From Posidonia oceanica (lineage: Eukaryota; Streptophyta; Magnoliopsida; Alismatales; Posidoniaceae), in contig JAZBRS010000039.1 in NCBI GenBank assembly GCA_037176725.1, forward strand, positions 25,146,001 through 25,210,000: a stretch of DNA of 64,000 nucleotides, in the 5' to 3' direction. The position numbers and the translations under genes were made by a program. Of this stretch, positions 22,833 to 34,667 are shown piece after piece. The notes beneath the pieces are model-generated. The model worked only from the letters and a program-made list of their open reading frames with translations, did no database searches and had not been told where the DNA came from. Positions within the stretch are counted from its first letter, which is position 1; each line of letters begins with the position of its first letter.

Positions 22833-23422
22833 AAGCAGAGGGGGCTTAATATAGGCAAGGATGCCTCCCCAGGACGGGAAACAATCACAAAATCAAAGAT
22901 TTACTTCCCGATTGGCAGTAGCAAGGAAAGAAAAATAGTAGCCTACTTCGAGTTATTAAATGCAGCTGTTTCAGCATTTAACGTTGTACGCAGAAAATGC
23001 CGCGTTCAATACAAAGAGCCCAAAAGGAAACATTTTGAAGTGTAGAATGCTGATATCCACGCATTCTACGCAGACAGATTCAAAAAAAAAGATAAAAGCC
23101 AACGTAATTAGTAGAAATGAGGTCAACCCCCTTTGCCCAACACCTAGGAACATCATGGACCTCTTGTTCACTAATTTACATGTCATAAGACAACGGTCCT
23201 CGTGGAGAGTGTAGGCTACACTCAATGAAAAGGGCACTTGATTAGGACAAATTGCATTCATTCATGTGTCAGTATGCTCTAGATTGTGAGCCAAATTCCC
23301 GAGCCATCCCGGAATATAAATCGAAGCAGGCGATGATGGAGGAACCACACTATTTAGGGCCATGCATTGCATGCAAAGACCATCTCTCCTTTGCATTCCA
23401 GCCAGCATGCATCCATGCAAAG
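22833..23422. other. Upstream spacer with palindromic word cluster 6
   Basis: No gene. 22955-23075 has AACGTTGTACGC, GCCGCGTTCAATAC, TAGAATGCTGATATCC and GCATTCTACGC words. The rest has no recognisable structure. It ends at the LTR terminus at 23423; 23418-23422 (CAAAG) is the candidate target-site half. Confidence 0.4.
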
Positions 23423-25906
23423 TGTGACCGTTCCCGTGTGCTGGGCCACGACAGTCCTCGCATGCTGCCATAGCTCACGATGCGATCGTGTCGTGAGAGA
23501 GGGTGGGAAGCCGCAATCAGCAGTGAATCTGGGGAGAAACTCGACTCGAAAACACAGGGAAAACAGGTGAATAACACAAAGGAAAATAAGTAAAAGACAA
23601 AGGAGTTGCCACCTAATCTATTAAAATAGGAAGACTAGGAAAACCGTATGAATGCATGTGAGAAAACTCATGCAATAAGAAGACGTGCCAATCCGGTTCA
23701 AATGAATGTGACACAAGGTCAATGCAGTCCAGAGAAAGGGTAAGGACTCCTGTTACATGTGGGGAAGGTGTTAGGCACCCCCGACACGCCCGAGGAATCG
23801 GTCTTTCTTAGCTTTTCCGCTCTTGTGTGGCAAATGTAGGCAAATGAATGCAGATTTATGTTTGCCTTAGGATGGTATGCAAGATGCAATTATAAACCAT
23901 GTAAAGCTTAGCAAAATGAAACCAACTTGCTTAATTAAAGCCAAATCGACATAAAATGATGGCAGGCAAATCAGAGAAGCATGCTTAAGACAAAACAAAA
24001 TAAGTAGATGAATGGCAAGGCGACAGGCCATGGGTTCAGACCACTATCTGGACTCTAATCTGAGTCGCCGGTCACCTAGGCGACCATGCTAGTCGCCGCT
24101 CCGGCGGTGTCTGCACAATCACTCTTCAGAGTGGCGACAGCTCTAGTTGCCGCTCCCACAGGCCGCCAAGACTCCTGCAGGTAGGCCAGATAGTGACCTT
24201 CGTCGGCCAAATAAGACATGCAAACATCCACGAAATCAACAAGTAAACGTGTAGATCGACAGAAGACACATCAGGGATCATAAACAAATCAACAGCACGC
24301 AAAATGGACGCTTGGACCACGAGTGGTGGCGGTCCAAAGTTGGCTGGAGGACTGCTGGAAACAAGCCAACAGTCATGGACAGCGACCTTTAACGCCCATT
24401 TCGGCCATGCAGACGGCATTGAAAAGACAAAGCAGGCATTCACAAAGCATCATGGCATATCAGACAACACATCCATGTAAACAGGAAGCATTATGGATGC
24501 TCAGGCGAAGAGATACACCGGAGCAAAGTCCTGCTCGAGGGCAGTCGGATTTACAGTCCAGTTGCCACATGGGGTGGCGCTTGAACTGGTAAACCAACTG
24601 CCGAACTTTGCAGCCAAATCCCGTGCCGTCGACAAGGCTAAAGGCATAAGTAAACATCTGGGAAGCACAAGGGCATTCCTAGGATCACACACATGCATTC
24701 AAAAGCTAAAACGGCCTTCTGGAACTCTCTCCCCACCTCATGGGTTTCATCGCGGGTGGCTGAGCTTTCCGGCATCTGTGGAGACAAACGGGGAAATCTC
24801 AGGCCAACACACGGCTCACCGGAGGCTTGGGGGAGATGAGAAGAAGACAAGGAAATAAACAGGAGTAAAAACCATCAACCGGAGGCCACCAACCGCTATG
24901 CTTGTCGGCGTTGACCTTCCACATCAGCATTCGGCCACAAGGGCGGTGGGGAGCCCACGTGGAGGTACTTGGAGCACCACTGAGTAGCTGGGGACGTTGG
25001 TGGTAGTCCGGTGGAGCTAAAGAGCGAGTCAAACCGAGGCAGCCGAGCCTCCCCGGTGCTTTCGCGACTCACTGGAGTCGAGGAAGACGACCCCAAGGTG
25101 TAGGAATTAGATACCCAAAAGCGCGGGAAAGCATGCAAAAATGGTCCCCCTCCAACGAGGAACGAGAAACATGCAAGGTTGAAGGAGTTACCTGCGTGTA
25201 GGTGGTCGTCTTCTTCGGCAACGACGAGACCAAGCAGCAGCAAACGGGGGGAGTAGAACTAGGCAATGGAAGCTCGGAGGAGTTCTCTCTCACACAAGGA
25301 TCGCTCTGGGATGCTCTGGGGGCAACGGGGGCTCTAGCAATTGCGTGTGGTGAAGTGAGAAGGTGTTGGGTTCGCCAGTTTTGTTCGGTGAGGTCACTGG
25401 CAAGGAGGGCAGTGGCAGGAGATGGCAGGAGCACGCCGCGGAGTTGGTGGCCAGAGGTGGCATGCACGAGAGCGGGCTCTGGGAGACTGGCATGGTAGGT
25501 GAGGAGGTGGCATGCGTGACGTGGAGCAGGTTGGCAAAGGGTGGTCGGAAGAGTCCGAACGAGCGCGTTGGGGAGAGTTCGAAGCTCTAAAACTCACAGT
25601 TAGTCGTCGCTCGAGATGGCGACTGAACCAGTCGCCACTAAAATCGGCGACAGCCTGTGAGATCCAATGGGCTGGGCCAGCTGGGCTTGTGTGTTGGGTT
25701 TAACGGTAAGTTGTAAAGTGGGATTGGTTTTGGTGTTTTAAAAGGGCCCTTGGGTATGAAATGGGCTTAGTGTTTTTGCCTTCAGGATTAGGTTTAAATG
25801 GAGTTTTGGTTGATGTTTTGGATGGGGTTTTGGTCGAGTTTGCCACCTCTGAGCAAGCTTCCAGAAAGATTTGCCGACGGTCAGCTGCAAAAACAAGGTG
25901 TCTACA
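23423..25906 (-). mobile_element. Class B LTR (3'LTR position), 2.5 kb
   Basis: Begins TGTAGACACC at 25906 directly after a PPT and ends GGTCACA at 23423, like the LTR at 15120-17742. Contains the conserved TAACAGGAGTCC / GGGGGTGCCTAACACCTTCC block at about 23744-23784 and a PBS-like TGGCAACTCC at 23611-23602. Clusters of GGCGAC/GTCGCC words lie at 24063-24155 and 25597-25660, where class C LTRs have GTTGGACGC words. ORFs inside show no domain. Confidence 0.85.
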
Positions 25907-25925
25907 GATGCCCCTCCCTAAGCGA
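25907..25925 (-). promoter_or_regulatory. Polypurine tract
   Basis: On the - strand CGCTTAGGGAGGGGCATC immediately precedes the LTR start. It primes plus-strand DNA synthesis. Same sequence class as at 8810-8823 and 58022-58035. Confidence 0.85.
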
Positions 25926-26569
25926 GGTCAAGGGAACCGAGGTCGCTGCTCAAGGCTGACAGGACACCCCGCCTGAGCTGGCAGGAGCATAAAGCTATTG
26001 GCATGAGTCACTTATCTGGCAGATGCACCACAAGTCATGACTCATTGCCGCAATGAGAATGCAAATGCAGATGCAGTGCAATGCAAATGATCATGCAGAA
26101 ATGTTGATGCCAAAGTAAGGCCTATGCTATCGTGCATGCCTACGCTATGCGATAATTCAATGATGCGTACTGATGCTGACCCAGCTGGGAACTTATGCAG
26201 GTGCATGACGCTATGTCTGCCGGTGCAATGCTGGTGATGATGCAATGTTGTATGATGAGTGGTGGGTAGACAGACCCAACGTCGGATAGTTTAGGTTATC
26301 GGCCCAACGAGTTGACGGACTCAGACCGGATAGTTAGGGTTATCGGCCCAATGAAAGAACGCCTGACAGGGTGACGGATGTCATCTGGGTAGCTAGGACT
26401 ACCAAACCAAAGAAGATACCGAGGGCAGCACAAAAGCCATCCCTAGCATTAGGGGGTTGATACCAGGGAACAGCCGAAGCACCCTTGGCATCGAAAGAAG
26501 AGATGGACAGCTATGACGGGTGTCAACCGAACAGTTGGGGATGCCAGCCCAAGAGGAAAGACATGTCCT
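25926..26569 (-). other. 3'UTR between satellite and PPT
   Basis: Contains the conserved pre-PPT sequence (GGGGTGTCCTGTCAGCCTTG, AAGTGACTCATGCC), two GGCCGATAACCnnAACTATCC words (26284-26352), and a stem-loop at about 26446-26469 whose arms CCCTGGTATCA / TAATGCTAGGG pair with two G-U wobbles and one mismatch. The GAAGCACCCTTGGCATCGAA module at 26477 is repeated at 28206, so it flanks the satellite on both sides. No gene. Confidence 0.65.
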
Positions 26570-28130
26570 CGACGGAGGAAGCAAGTGGGTGAGACTCCAA
26601 AGAGGCACGCAAAAGAAAAGGGCTCGTCTTCAAAGTAGGGAAGTGAGCAGATGCGACTTCGAGAAGGCACGCAAAGGGCTTGTCCTCAAACTAACTGAGG
26701 AAACAAGCAGACATGACCACAAAAGGGCATGCAAAGGCGCTCATCCTCAAACCAACTGAGGAAACAAGCAGACATGACCTCGAAAGTGCATGCAAAGGCG
26801 CTCGTTGTCAAACCAACTGAGGAAACAAGCATACATGACCTCGAAAGGGCATGCAAAGGTGCTCGTCTTCAAACCAACTGAGGAGACAAGCAGACATGAC
26901 CTCAAAAGGGCATGCAACGGCACTCGTCCTCAAACCAACTGAGGAAACAAGCAGACATGACCCCGAAAGGGCATGCACAGGCGCTCGTCCTCAAACCAAC
27001 TAAGGAGACAAGCAGACATGACCTCAAAAGGGCATGCAAAGGCACTCGTCCTCAAACCAACTGAGGAAACAAGCAGACATGACCTCGAAAGGTCATGCAA
27101 ATGCACTCGTCTTCAAACCAACTGAGGAAACAAGCAGACATGACCTCGAAAGGGCATGCAAAGGCACTCGTCCTCAAACTAACTGAGGAAACAAGCAGAC
27201 ATGACCACAAAAGGGCATGCAAAGGCGCTCGTCCTGAAACCAACTGAGGAAACAAGCAGACATGACCTCGAAAGCGCATGCAAAGGCGCTCATCCTCAAA
27301 CCAACTGAGGAAACAAGCATACATGACCTCGAAAGGGCATGCAAAGGTACTCATCCTCAAACCAACTGAGGAGACAAGCAGACATGACCTCAAAAGGGCA
27401 TGCAAAGGCACTCGTCCTCAAACCAACTGAGGAAACAAGCAGACATGACCTCGAAAGGGCATGCACAGGCGCTCGTCCTCAAACCAACTGAGGAGACAAG
27501 CAGACATGACCTCGAAAGGGCATGCAAAGGTGCTCGTCCTCAAACCAACTGAGGAGACAAGCAGACATGACCTCGAAAGGGCATGCAAAGGCGCTCGTCC
27601 TCAAACCAACTGTGGAAACAAGCAGACATGACCTTGAAAGGGCATGCAAAGGCACTCAGCCTCAAACCAACTGAGGTGACAAGCAGGCATGACCTCAAAA
27701 GGGTATGCAACGGCGCTCGTCCTCAAACCAACTGAGGAGACAAGCAGACATGACCTCGAAAGGGCATGCAACGACGAGAAGATTTGTCCTCAAACTGAGG
27801 AAGCAAGCAGATGTGACGTCAAAAAGGCACGCAAAACAGGAAGACTTGTCCTCAAATTGAGGAAGCAAGCAGATGTCATTACGAAAAGGCACGCAAAATA
27901 GGAAGACTTGTCCTCAAATTGAGGAAACAAACAGACGTGACTTCGAAAAGGCATGCAAAATGGGAAGACCTGTCCTTAAATTGAGGAAGCAAGCAGAAGT
28001 GACTTCGAAAAGGCACGCAAAACGAGAAGACTTGTCCTCAAATTGAGGAAGCAAGCAGACGTGACTTCGAATAGGCACACAAAATGGGAAGACTTGTCCT
28101 CAAATTGAGGAAGCAAGCAGATGTGCAAAC
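26570..28130 (-). repeat. 61-bp 3'UTR satellite with CCTCA..TGAGG hairpins
   Basis: About 25 monomers. From 26740 to 27770 the period is 61 bp, with GACCTCGAAAGGGCATGCAA as a constant part. The 27780-28130 part is a variant family with GAAGACTTGTCCTCAAATTG. Each monomer contains an inverted repeat CCTCA-(AACCAAC or AAT)-TGAGG. Related by position and partial sequence (GCAAGCAG, GTCCTC) to the satellite at 7405-8180 on the other strand. ORFs through it repeat with the monomer and are not genes. Confidence 0.9.
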
Positions 28131-28427
28131 CACCGGGAATGGAATGACACCATAGCGCAGCAAAAAAAGATGCCCTGGTATCAGGGATGGTACCACAGGA
28201 CAGCTGAAGCACCCTTGGCATCGAAAAGCGACAAGCATAGACAAAGTTGATGTGCTTGTCAAACGAGTAGTTAGGGTTACCAGCGCCGCGTGAAGATCCG
28301 GCCGGAAGCGCTCAGTGGCCTTGCTCGACTGGACGGCATTGATTTGTCGAGATTCTGGCATCTTGATGGAATGTGCGGCTTTCTTGTAGCCTTCCTTGGC
28401 ACTGAGACTGTTGGTAGTTGCTTCTAT
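28131..28427 (-). other. 3'UTR start, upstream of the satellite
   Basis: Contains a stem-loop at about 28170-28200 (GGTACCA / TGATACC core with one mismatch) and the GAAGCACCCTTGGCATCGAA module. It continues the sequence downstream of the DUF7745-like gene at 34668, from which it has been separated by the solo LTR. Confidence 0.6.
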
Positions 28428-28432
28428 ACTTG
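28428..28432 (+). repeat. Target-site duplication ACTTG (left)
   Basis: ACTTG immediately before TGTTGACACCCC at 28433 and again at 34430-34434 immediately after the LTR end. Confidence 0.9.
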
Positions 28433-29109
28433 TGTTGACACCCCATTTTGACAAGCTGAATCAATTGGAATCTTTTGGTGGCTTCTGAATCCAAATCTAG
28501 GTCCAAACCTACACCATTCCTTTTCATCCTTCTCTTCAAAACGAGCCCAAACTTAACCTAGAATCACACCCCTTTCCCAATCCCAAAACTACCCAAAAAC
28601 CATAGGAAAACGCACCCTTCCTAACTTAGCAAAACCAGCAAAAATCCTTAGAAATTTCAAACCAGAACCACTCCCCAAAACCCTAGAAAACCTAGGTAAA
28701 ACTACCCTTTTCTACACCTCAAAACCCTTCCAAAACCTTCCCAAATCCAAACCCAAACCCTAGGTCCAACACTAGAGACCCTAGGCCACACACTCCCCAA
28801 ATTTTACCTCTTTTCTAAGCCTCTAACCTCTTCATTTCTTCAAATTATCCTTCTCTCTCTCTTGGATTATTCTTTTCTCTCTCCTCTCTCTCTCCTGATT
28901 ATTCCCCTTCTTTTCACTCCCTTGTCTCTCTTCTTCTTGCCTGGCTGTGGGCCCGTCGTGTGCATCTATCTCTTCTGTATTTTATTTGTATTTTTATTTT
29001 ATTTTTAGCTTATTCCTTGATTTTGTAATATTTATTTTCCTTCCACTCCTCTCTTTCTTCTTTACTCCTTCATTTCTCCCTTTTCTTCTCCTTTTCCTTT
29101 TCTTTTCCT

Positions 29110-29905
29110 TTCTTCTACTAAATCTTTAAAGAACCCTTAAAAACCTTTAAAACTCTAAAACAAAAGAAAAACAAATCAAAATCCTAAAAAGAAACAATTA
29201 AAAACAAAAACCTAACCAAACCTAACTAAAACTAAAAGCTATGAGGGCAATCTAAAAAATACAAAGCTAATAAAAATAAAATGCTATAAAATCAAGCAAA
29301 AACTAGAATATACTCAAAACAAACCAAAAGTAAGAACCCTGGTGAAAATAATCAAAAAACAAATCCCAAAAAGAAAGAAACAATTTAAAATACTAAGGCA
29401 AGTAATTAAGAAAAAACTTAACTTAACAAATCTAAAAGAAACAATTTGAAAACTTAATTAAAAAGGAAAAAGAAACAATCAAAAACTTGAAACAATTTAA
29501 AAAACACTTAACAAAAACTTAGCAAGAAAAACTTAACTAAAAAAATATTAAAAGAACTAAACAAACAAAATTAAAAACAAATCAAAGAAGACTTAAGAAA
29601 AAAGACTAAAATCTAAAAACCAAAACTCATCCTAACTAATTAAAAACAACCCATTAAAAAATCCTAATTAAAAATCCTAACTTAACAAGGAAAACTTAAC
29701 AAGAAAAACTTAACTAAAAAACAAAATTAAAAACTTAACAAACATTTAAACAAAATCAAAAAACAATTAAAAGAAAACTTGAAATCCTAATCAAACATTA
29801 AAACTCTTCCTAATCCTAATTAACCAATTAAAAACAACCATTAAAAACCTAATCTAAGATCCTAACTTAAACACAACTACTCTAAAAACATTTTCAAAAC
29901 TTTTC
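29110..29905 (+). repeat. A-rich low-complexity block of class A LTR
   Basis: About 800 bp of A/C-rich DNA made of AAAACTTAA, AACCTAA and AAAATCCTAA words with almost no G. Homologous blocks at 36965-37740 and 58725-59515. Flanked on both sides by strongly C/T-rich tracts. Confidence 0.8.
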
Positions 29906-32900
29906 TATTTTTATTTTTATTTTATTTTAATTTTCTTCCTCTCCTTCCTTCCCCTTTCTTCCTTTCTTCCTTTCTTCTTTTTATTTCTTCCTTCCTTTCT
30001 TATTCTCATGGTCCGGCCTGCTGGCCCATCTTCCTTTCCTTTCTTTTTTTCCTTCTTTTTTCTTTTCCTCCACACAGCCTGGCCCACAGTCCTCCCCTTC
30101 TTCCCTCCTTCTCCTTCTTATTCTTCCTCAGACTCCTTCTCCCGCACCAACCATCTCCCTCTCCTCTTCAAATTCAACTTCTCCTTCCCTCTTGGTCATT
30201 TCAGCCCAGCTCACCTCCTTCCTCTCTCGTATCTCAATGAGACTTCCGGAGCATTAATTGCCCATCGCCTTCGCCGACCATCCTTCCTCTGCAACAGCAG
30301 CCCGCGCCGATGGGATTTCAAAAATCCCAGCCCGCGCTCACCCGATCGAGCCCCTGTTAAAACCCCCAGCAATCTCCTCCTTCACTACCTCCTTTTCGTC
30401 GTCCAAAAAGAGAGAGAGCAATCCAGAGGTGAGAGCACCCAATTCTTCTCCCTCTTTCCCTTTGCAAAACAGACCTCTTCCTCCTCTTCCATTCCATCCA
30501 ATCCAGCAGCCATTCCACACAGCAAAACTCTCCCAATTCCTCCCCCAATCTCGACCAAACTTCCAACATCTCCACCCTTCCATTCCACACCCGAAGCCAC
30601 CTCGAAATCATCCCCGACTACCCCATTTCCAACTCAGCAACCCAACACCTTCTTCCTCGAAATTGCCGACTCCACAACTCACGAAATCTTCTCAAATCCC
30701 AGCACCTAACTCCCTGAATCACTAGCTCCCTAAATCACCTGAGCCTCAGCCATCATCACCACCATAGCCGGAGCCATCCACTTTAAACACCTGCAACCCA
30801 TTCTGTTCAGAAATCCACCCAACCTGCAATCTTCTTCTCCAGCCCTCCACCAACCCTTCCAAGCATCCAGAGACCTCCACTGAGCAACCAGGAAGCCGCC
30901 GACATCTTCTAATTGAACCAGAGGGCAGTGAACACCTCTCCCCACCTCCTGCTGTCTCCTGAGCACCCACAGAAGCCGATTCCCTCTCCGGTCGTCGAAG
31001 CTCTGCTCCGGACGTTCAGGAAGCTCTGGAGGACTCCACTGAGAAGATTCCAGCCTTCTCGAGCTATCGACGTCCTCTCCATCAGCCGGACGAAGCTCAC
31101 CGGCATCCACTGAACCAACTCGCGTCGAGAGGACTCCTCAGCCCACAAAACAGGTACTGTTCCTTCCCCCTAGGCTAGCTTTCTTTCCTTCTTGCTTTTC
31201 CAGCCATTAGATTAGGGTCTCCCTCCCTCTGTGCCGAAGTCAACGCCGCCGCGTCTCCGTCTTCTCCGGTGAGCTCCGACTCTGATCCGCCGCTTTAGCC
31301 AGCAGAACCCAGCTCCGAGCATCGTCTGAAGTCCGCACGAGCTCCAGGAGCACGCCAGTGCTTTTAGAATGCTCTCCCGTCGCGCCGATCGTCCGATCGA
31401 CCTCTAGAAGTCCAGCAGGCCTCTGTCACCTCCTCCGGCCATCTCCAAGCTCCGTCACGGCTCGCCGAACGTTGCCCGACCTCCGCACAGCTCCGATGAA
31501 TGCCGCCGATGCTTCCTCGCCTCCCCAGCATCCCTCCTCCTCCTTCTCTAGGCGCTGGTAGCAGTTGCTACAGTGGCTGCTCGTCTGTGGTTTTACTATG
31601 CTTTTATTTCCACTTAGTTAGCAAAATTTACCATGTATTGCATTTTCGCCTTCTGTTTTTGTTTTATTGCATTCCAGTCTTGCCATCGTTTAAGATTCAT
31701 TTAAGTTTGAATTTAAATCATATGAAATTGCATGAAAAACCTAAAAAACTGATTAATTGCTAGCTAGTCCTCTTGCCATGTTTTCCTTTAGCTTTTATTT
31801 TAGTTCAGCCCTAACATGTTATTTTATTTGCTTTCCAGTCCTCTACTGTTACAGTTTATTTATTTTTCTTTACATTCAGCCTAGTTATTTATTTTATTTA
31901 CATTCCAATCCATTTCCAGTTCATTTAAGTTTCTGCACATTTACTTTCTAGTCCTGCTGTTTATTTTATCTACCTATTAGTCCTGTAGTAGTTCAAACTC
32001 AGATTTTCTTCTTTACTTTTTAGTCCTGTAGTTTTTTATTTTTGTATGTTAGTCCTTTAGTTGATAATCTCATTTAATACTCTGACTTTACCTTAGTAAA
32101 TTGCATTTTAATCCTGCCTTTTATTTTATTTACATTTTAGTCCTCTGATCTGTTGATTTAAGCATTTATTTTCCATCTTTTCTTACTACATTGCATTATT
32201 TCCCCATGTTTTTTGATTTTTGCACATAAGTCCTCCATTTGCATGCACAGCATCTGTTTTTAACATTTTTCCTTATAAAATTGCATTTCAGCCCCTACAT
32301 ATTTAAAAATTGCACATAGGTCTACTGATTAATTCACAGACCATTCAAAATCACAGTTTTCCTTATAAAAATTGCATTTTAACCCCTGCATGTTTCAAAA
32401 TTGCATGTAAGTCCTTTACATGATTTCAAAACTTATTTAAATGCATGTTTTACCTTATTAAATTGCATTTCAAACCCTGTATTTTGCAAAATTGCATTCA
32501 GACCCCCAAGTTTTCAAAAACCTTGCATATAAGCCCTTAACTTTTCAAATCTTTGCATTTAGGTCCTTAACTTTTTCAAAAATTGCATTTAGGTCCCTAA
32601 GTTTTCTGAAAAATCATTCTTAGGTCCTTTTCTTGTATTTTTGCATGCATTGCACGCATGCATCTTTGCATTTGGCATTTTTGCACACACTTAAGTATTT
32701 CTAGCTCCCATTTACATGGGAGGACCTGTTTTGCACACCCCTAGGACCTCTTTTACACTTGGATCCATTCCTCTCCCCTGTTCTAGCCCTTCTGCCTTGA
32801 AGCCTGCACATCTTCTGATTGGGCCGCCGGATCTTCTCAGCCAAGCTACCTGGACGACTCCGGTGGAGCACTCTTCCATGCAGACCAAGTATTTCTCAGA

Positions 32901-33384
32901 TCAGGCTTCAGATCTCCAAGGTAAGTCCTCCCGAACCCCTGCATAGCATTCATTTGCACATCATTTGCATTGCATGCATGGTTTTTGCTTTCTGTTTCCT
33001 CTAGCATGTAGATTAGGACTCCCTCTTCCTATCCATCAAATCTGTCTCCTCTTTTCGCGTACTCTCAGTGTTTTGTGTTGTGCTTCCCCTGGATTCACTA
33101 CTAATTGCGACTTTCTTCCCCCTTTTCCACGATCCGATCGCATCGTGAGCTTTTGGCAGCGTGTGAGACATATTGTGGGACGGATTGGTGGGAAACAATC
33201 GCAAGACAGTGGTAATCCCTCCACTTGCTTCCTTTCCCCTTTGTAGGTCTTAATACCTACATTGCGTGGTCTTTAAGCGGCGTCTGTTGTCACACATACT
33301 CTGCTTGCCTCTCCTTACTTGATTTGCTCTTCCTCTTTGCATCTGCATCCGCATGGCTTTACCGATGTGTTATTTCACCTGTCT

Positions 33385-33745
33385 TGGCACCGTTTTGCTT
33401 GCCCGCTTCGCTTTTGGCACCATTTTGCATGCCTGTTCTTCTTTTGGCACCGTTTTGCATGCTTGCTTAGCTTTTCGCACCGTTTCGCGTGCTGCTTCTG
33501 TTCCTCGCACCGTTTCGTGTGCCGCTTCTGTTTTTCGCACCGTTTTGCGTGCTGGCTTTGTTTTTTGCACCGTTTCGCGTGTCGCTTCTGTTTCTTGCAC
33601 CGTTTCACGTGCCTACTTTGTTTTTTGCATCGTTTCGCGTGCCTGTCTTGTTTTTCGCACCGTTTTGCGTATCGATCTTGTTTCTCGCACCGTTTTGCGT
33701 GCCGTTTCTGTTTCTCACATCGTTTTGCGTGTTTTATGCTGTTTT
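33385..33745 (+). repeat. 30-bp tandem array in LTR
   Basis: About twelve monomers of 30 bp with consensus CGCACCGTTTTGCGTGCCG followed by CTTCTGTTTTT. Because 30 is a multiple of three, long repetitive ORFs appear in several frames; they are not genes. Homologous arrays at 41020-41470 and 62770-63230. Confidence 0.9.
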
Positions 33746-34429
33746 CTCTGGCATGCCGCCTTCATTGCTTGGTTTTACCGTCGTTTTGCTTTTTCGCCTA
33801 CATTTGCATATAGGGCAGTGATGCTTACTGCCTGGAGTTCTCATGGACCAAGGTTCGCCCGATTCGGAAAACAGACAGCGTTGCTGAGCGCTTAGACTGC
33901 ATGTTTACTTCCTTGCATTGCATTCCACCACTTAGAGCACACCTATGAGCATTCATATAGGCATTCATTGGCACTTAGGCATTCAAACCTGTATTTCCAT
34001 GTGTATGCGAGCGTAAGCCTAGAAAGACCGATTCTCAGGCGTGTCGGGGGTGCCTAACACCTTCCCCGCACGTAACAGGAGTCCTTGCCCAGTCTTTTGG
34101 CCTGCAATGACCATACTGCCCTTATCCTAGGCATGAGTCATATCATTTGCATTCATTTGCATTTGTTTTCCTTTGCATTGCTTCGCATTACATCCTTTGC
34201 TTGGTTTTGCGTGTTAATCCACGCATTTCCCCGATTTTCCTTGTCTCCCGATAATAGACACGGTGGTGACTCTGAATTGTCTTATCTTCTTCTTTTCTTC
34301 TCTGTTTTAAGTGTTCTCGAGTTGAGCCTTCCTCCTCAGACATAACCGCTTATAGTGATCCTGATTCCGATCGGTGCACGCGAGCTTTTGGTAGTGTGCA
34401 TGGACGATCTAAAGACCGGGATTACTACA

Positions 34430-34434
34430 ACTTG
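34430..34434 (+). repeat. Target-site duplication ACTTG (right)
   Basis: Second copy of the 5-bp duplication flanking the solo LTR. Confidence 0.9.
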
Positions 34435-34667
34435 CAAACTGACAAGATTTGATAGCGCCTTCCTCATGGCTCAGAGGGGTTCGATGCGGTATTCTGAAGG
34501 TGTGATTGTGCGGGATCATGCATGAATCCAGTCATGGAAAGCAAACCCAATACACAAACAAATGGCACAAACAAACTTTGCATTAATAAAGTCTTGATTA
34601 CAAGCTCGTAGCAGGCTGAACAGTGTACAGCAAGACTCAAAAGAGAACATGTAGCTATACAAACGCC
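34435..34667 (-). other. Region downstream of DUF7745-like gene
   Basis: No gene. On the - strand CTTTATTAATGCAAAG corresponds to CTTTATCAATGAAAA at about 55030 downstream of the DUF7745-like ORF of the complete element, supporting common origin of both 3' regions. Confidence 0.5.

Larger units (their letters stand above)
28433..34429 (+). mobile_element. Class A solo LTR, 6.0 kb
   Basis: Starts TGTTGACACCCC and ends GGGATTACTACA, with ACTTG duplicated on both sides and no internal region: a solo LTR left by LTR-LTR recombination. Order: AAACCCTAG words, C/T-rich tract, A-rich block (29110-29900), GC-rich block (30180-31570), TGCATT phrases (31620-32640), GTAAGT at 32931, 30-bp array (33385-33745), GGGCAGTGATGCTTACTG (33813), GGGGGTGCCTAACACCTTCC (34046), PBS-like TGGTGACTCT (34264-34273). 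Clearly more diverged from the LTRs of the complete element than those are from each other. The 233-codon ORF at 30008 is a pyrimidine-rich artefact. Confidence 0.95.

Noticed and set aside
17743..23422. The 17742 and 25906 LTRs as the two ends of one element
   Set aside because: Both are on the - strand, but one ends in a PBS on its left and the other follows a PPT on its right, so the DNA between them is outside both elements; the flanking 5-mers (GCAGC, CAAAG) also differ.
26449..28221. Minus-strand Phe/Ala/Cys-rich ORFs (for example 27052-27411)
   Set aside because: Direct translations of the 61-bp satellite.
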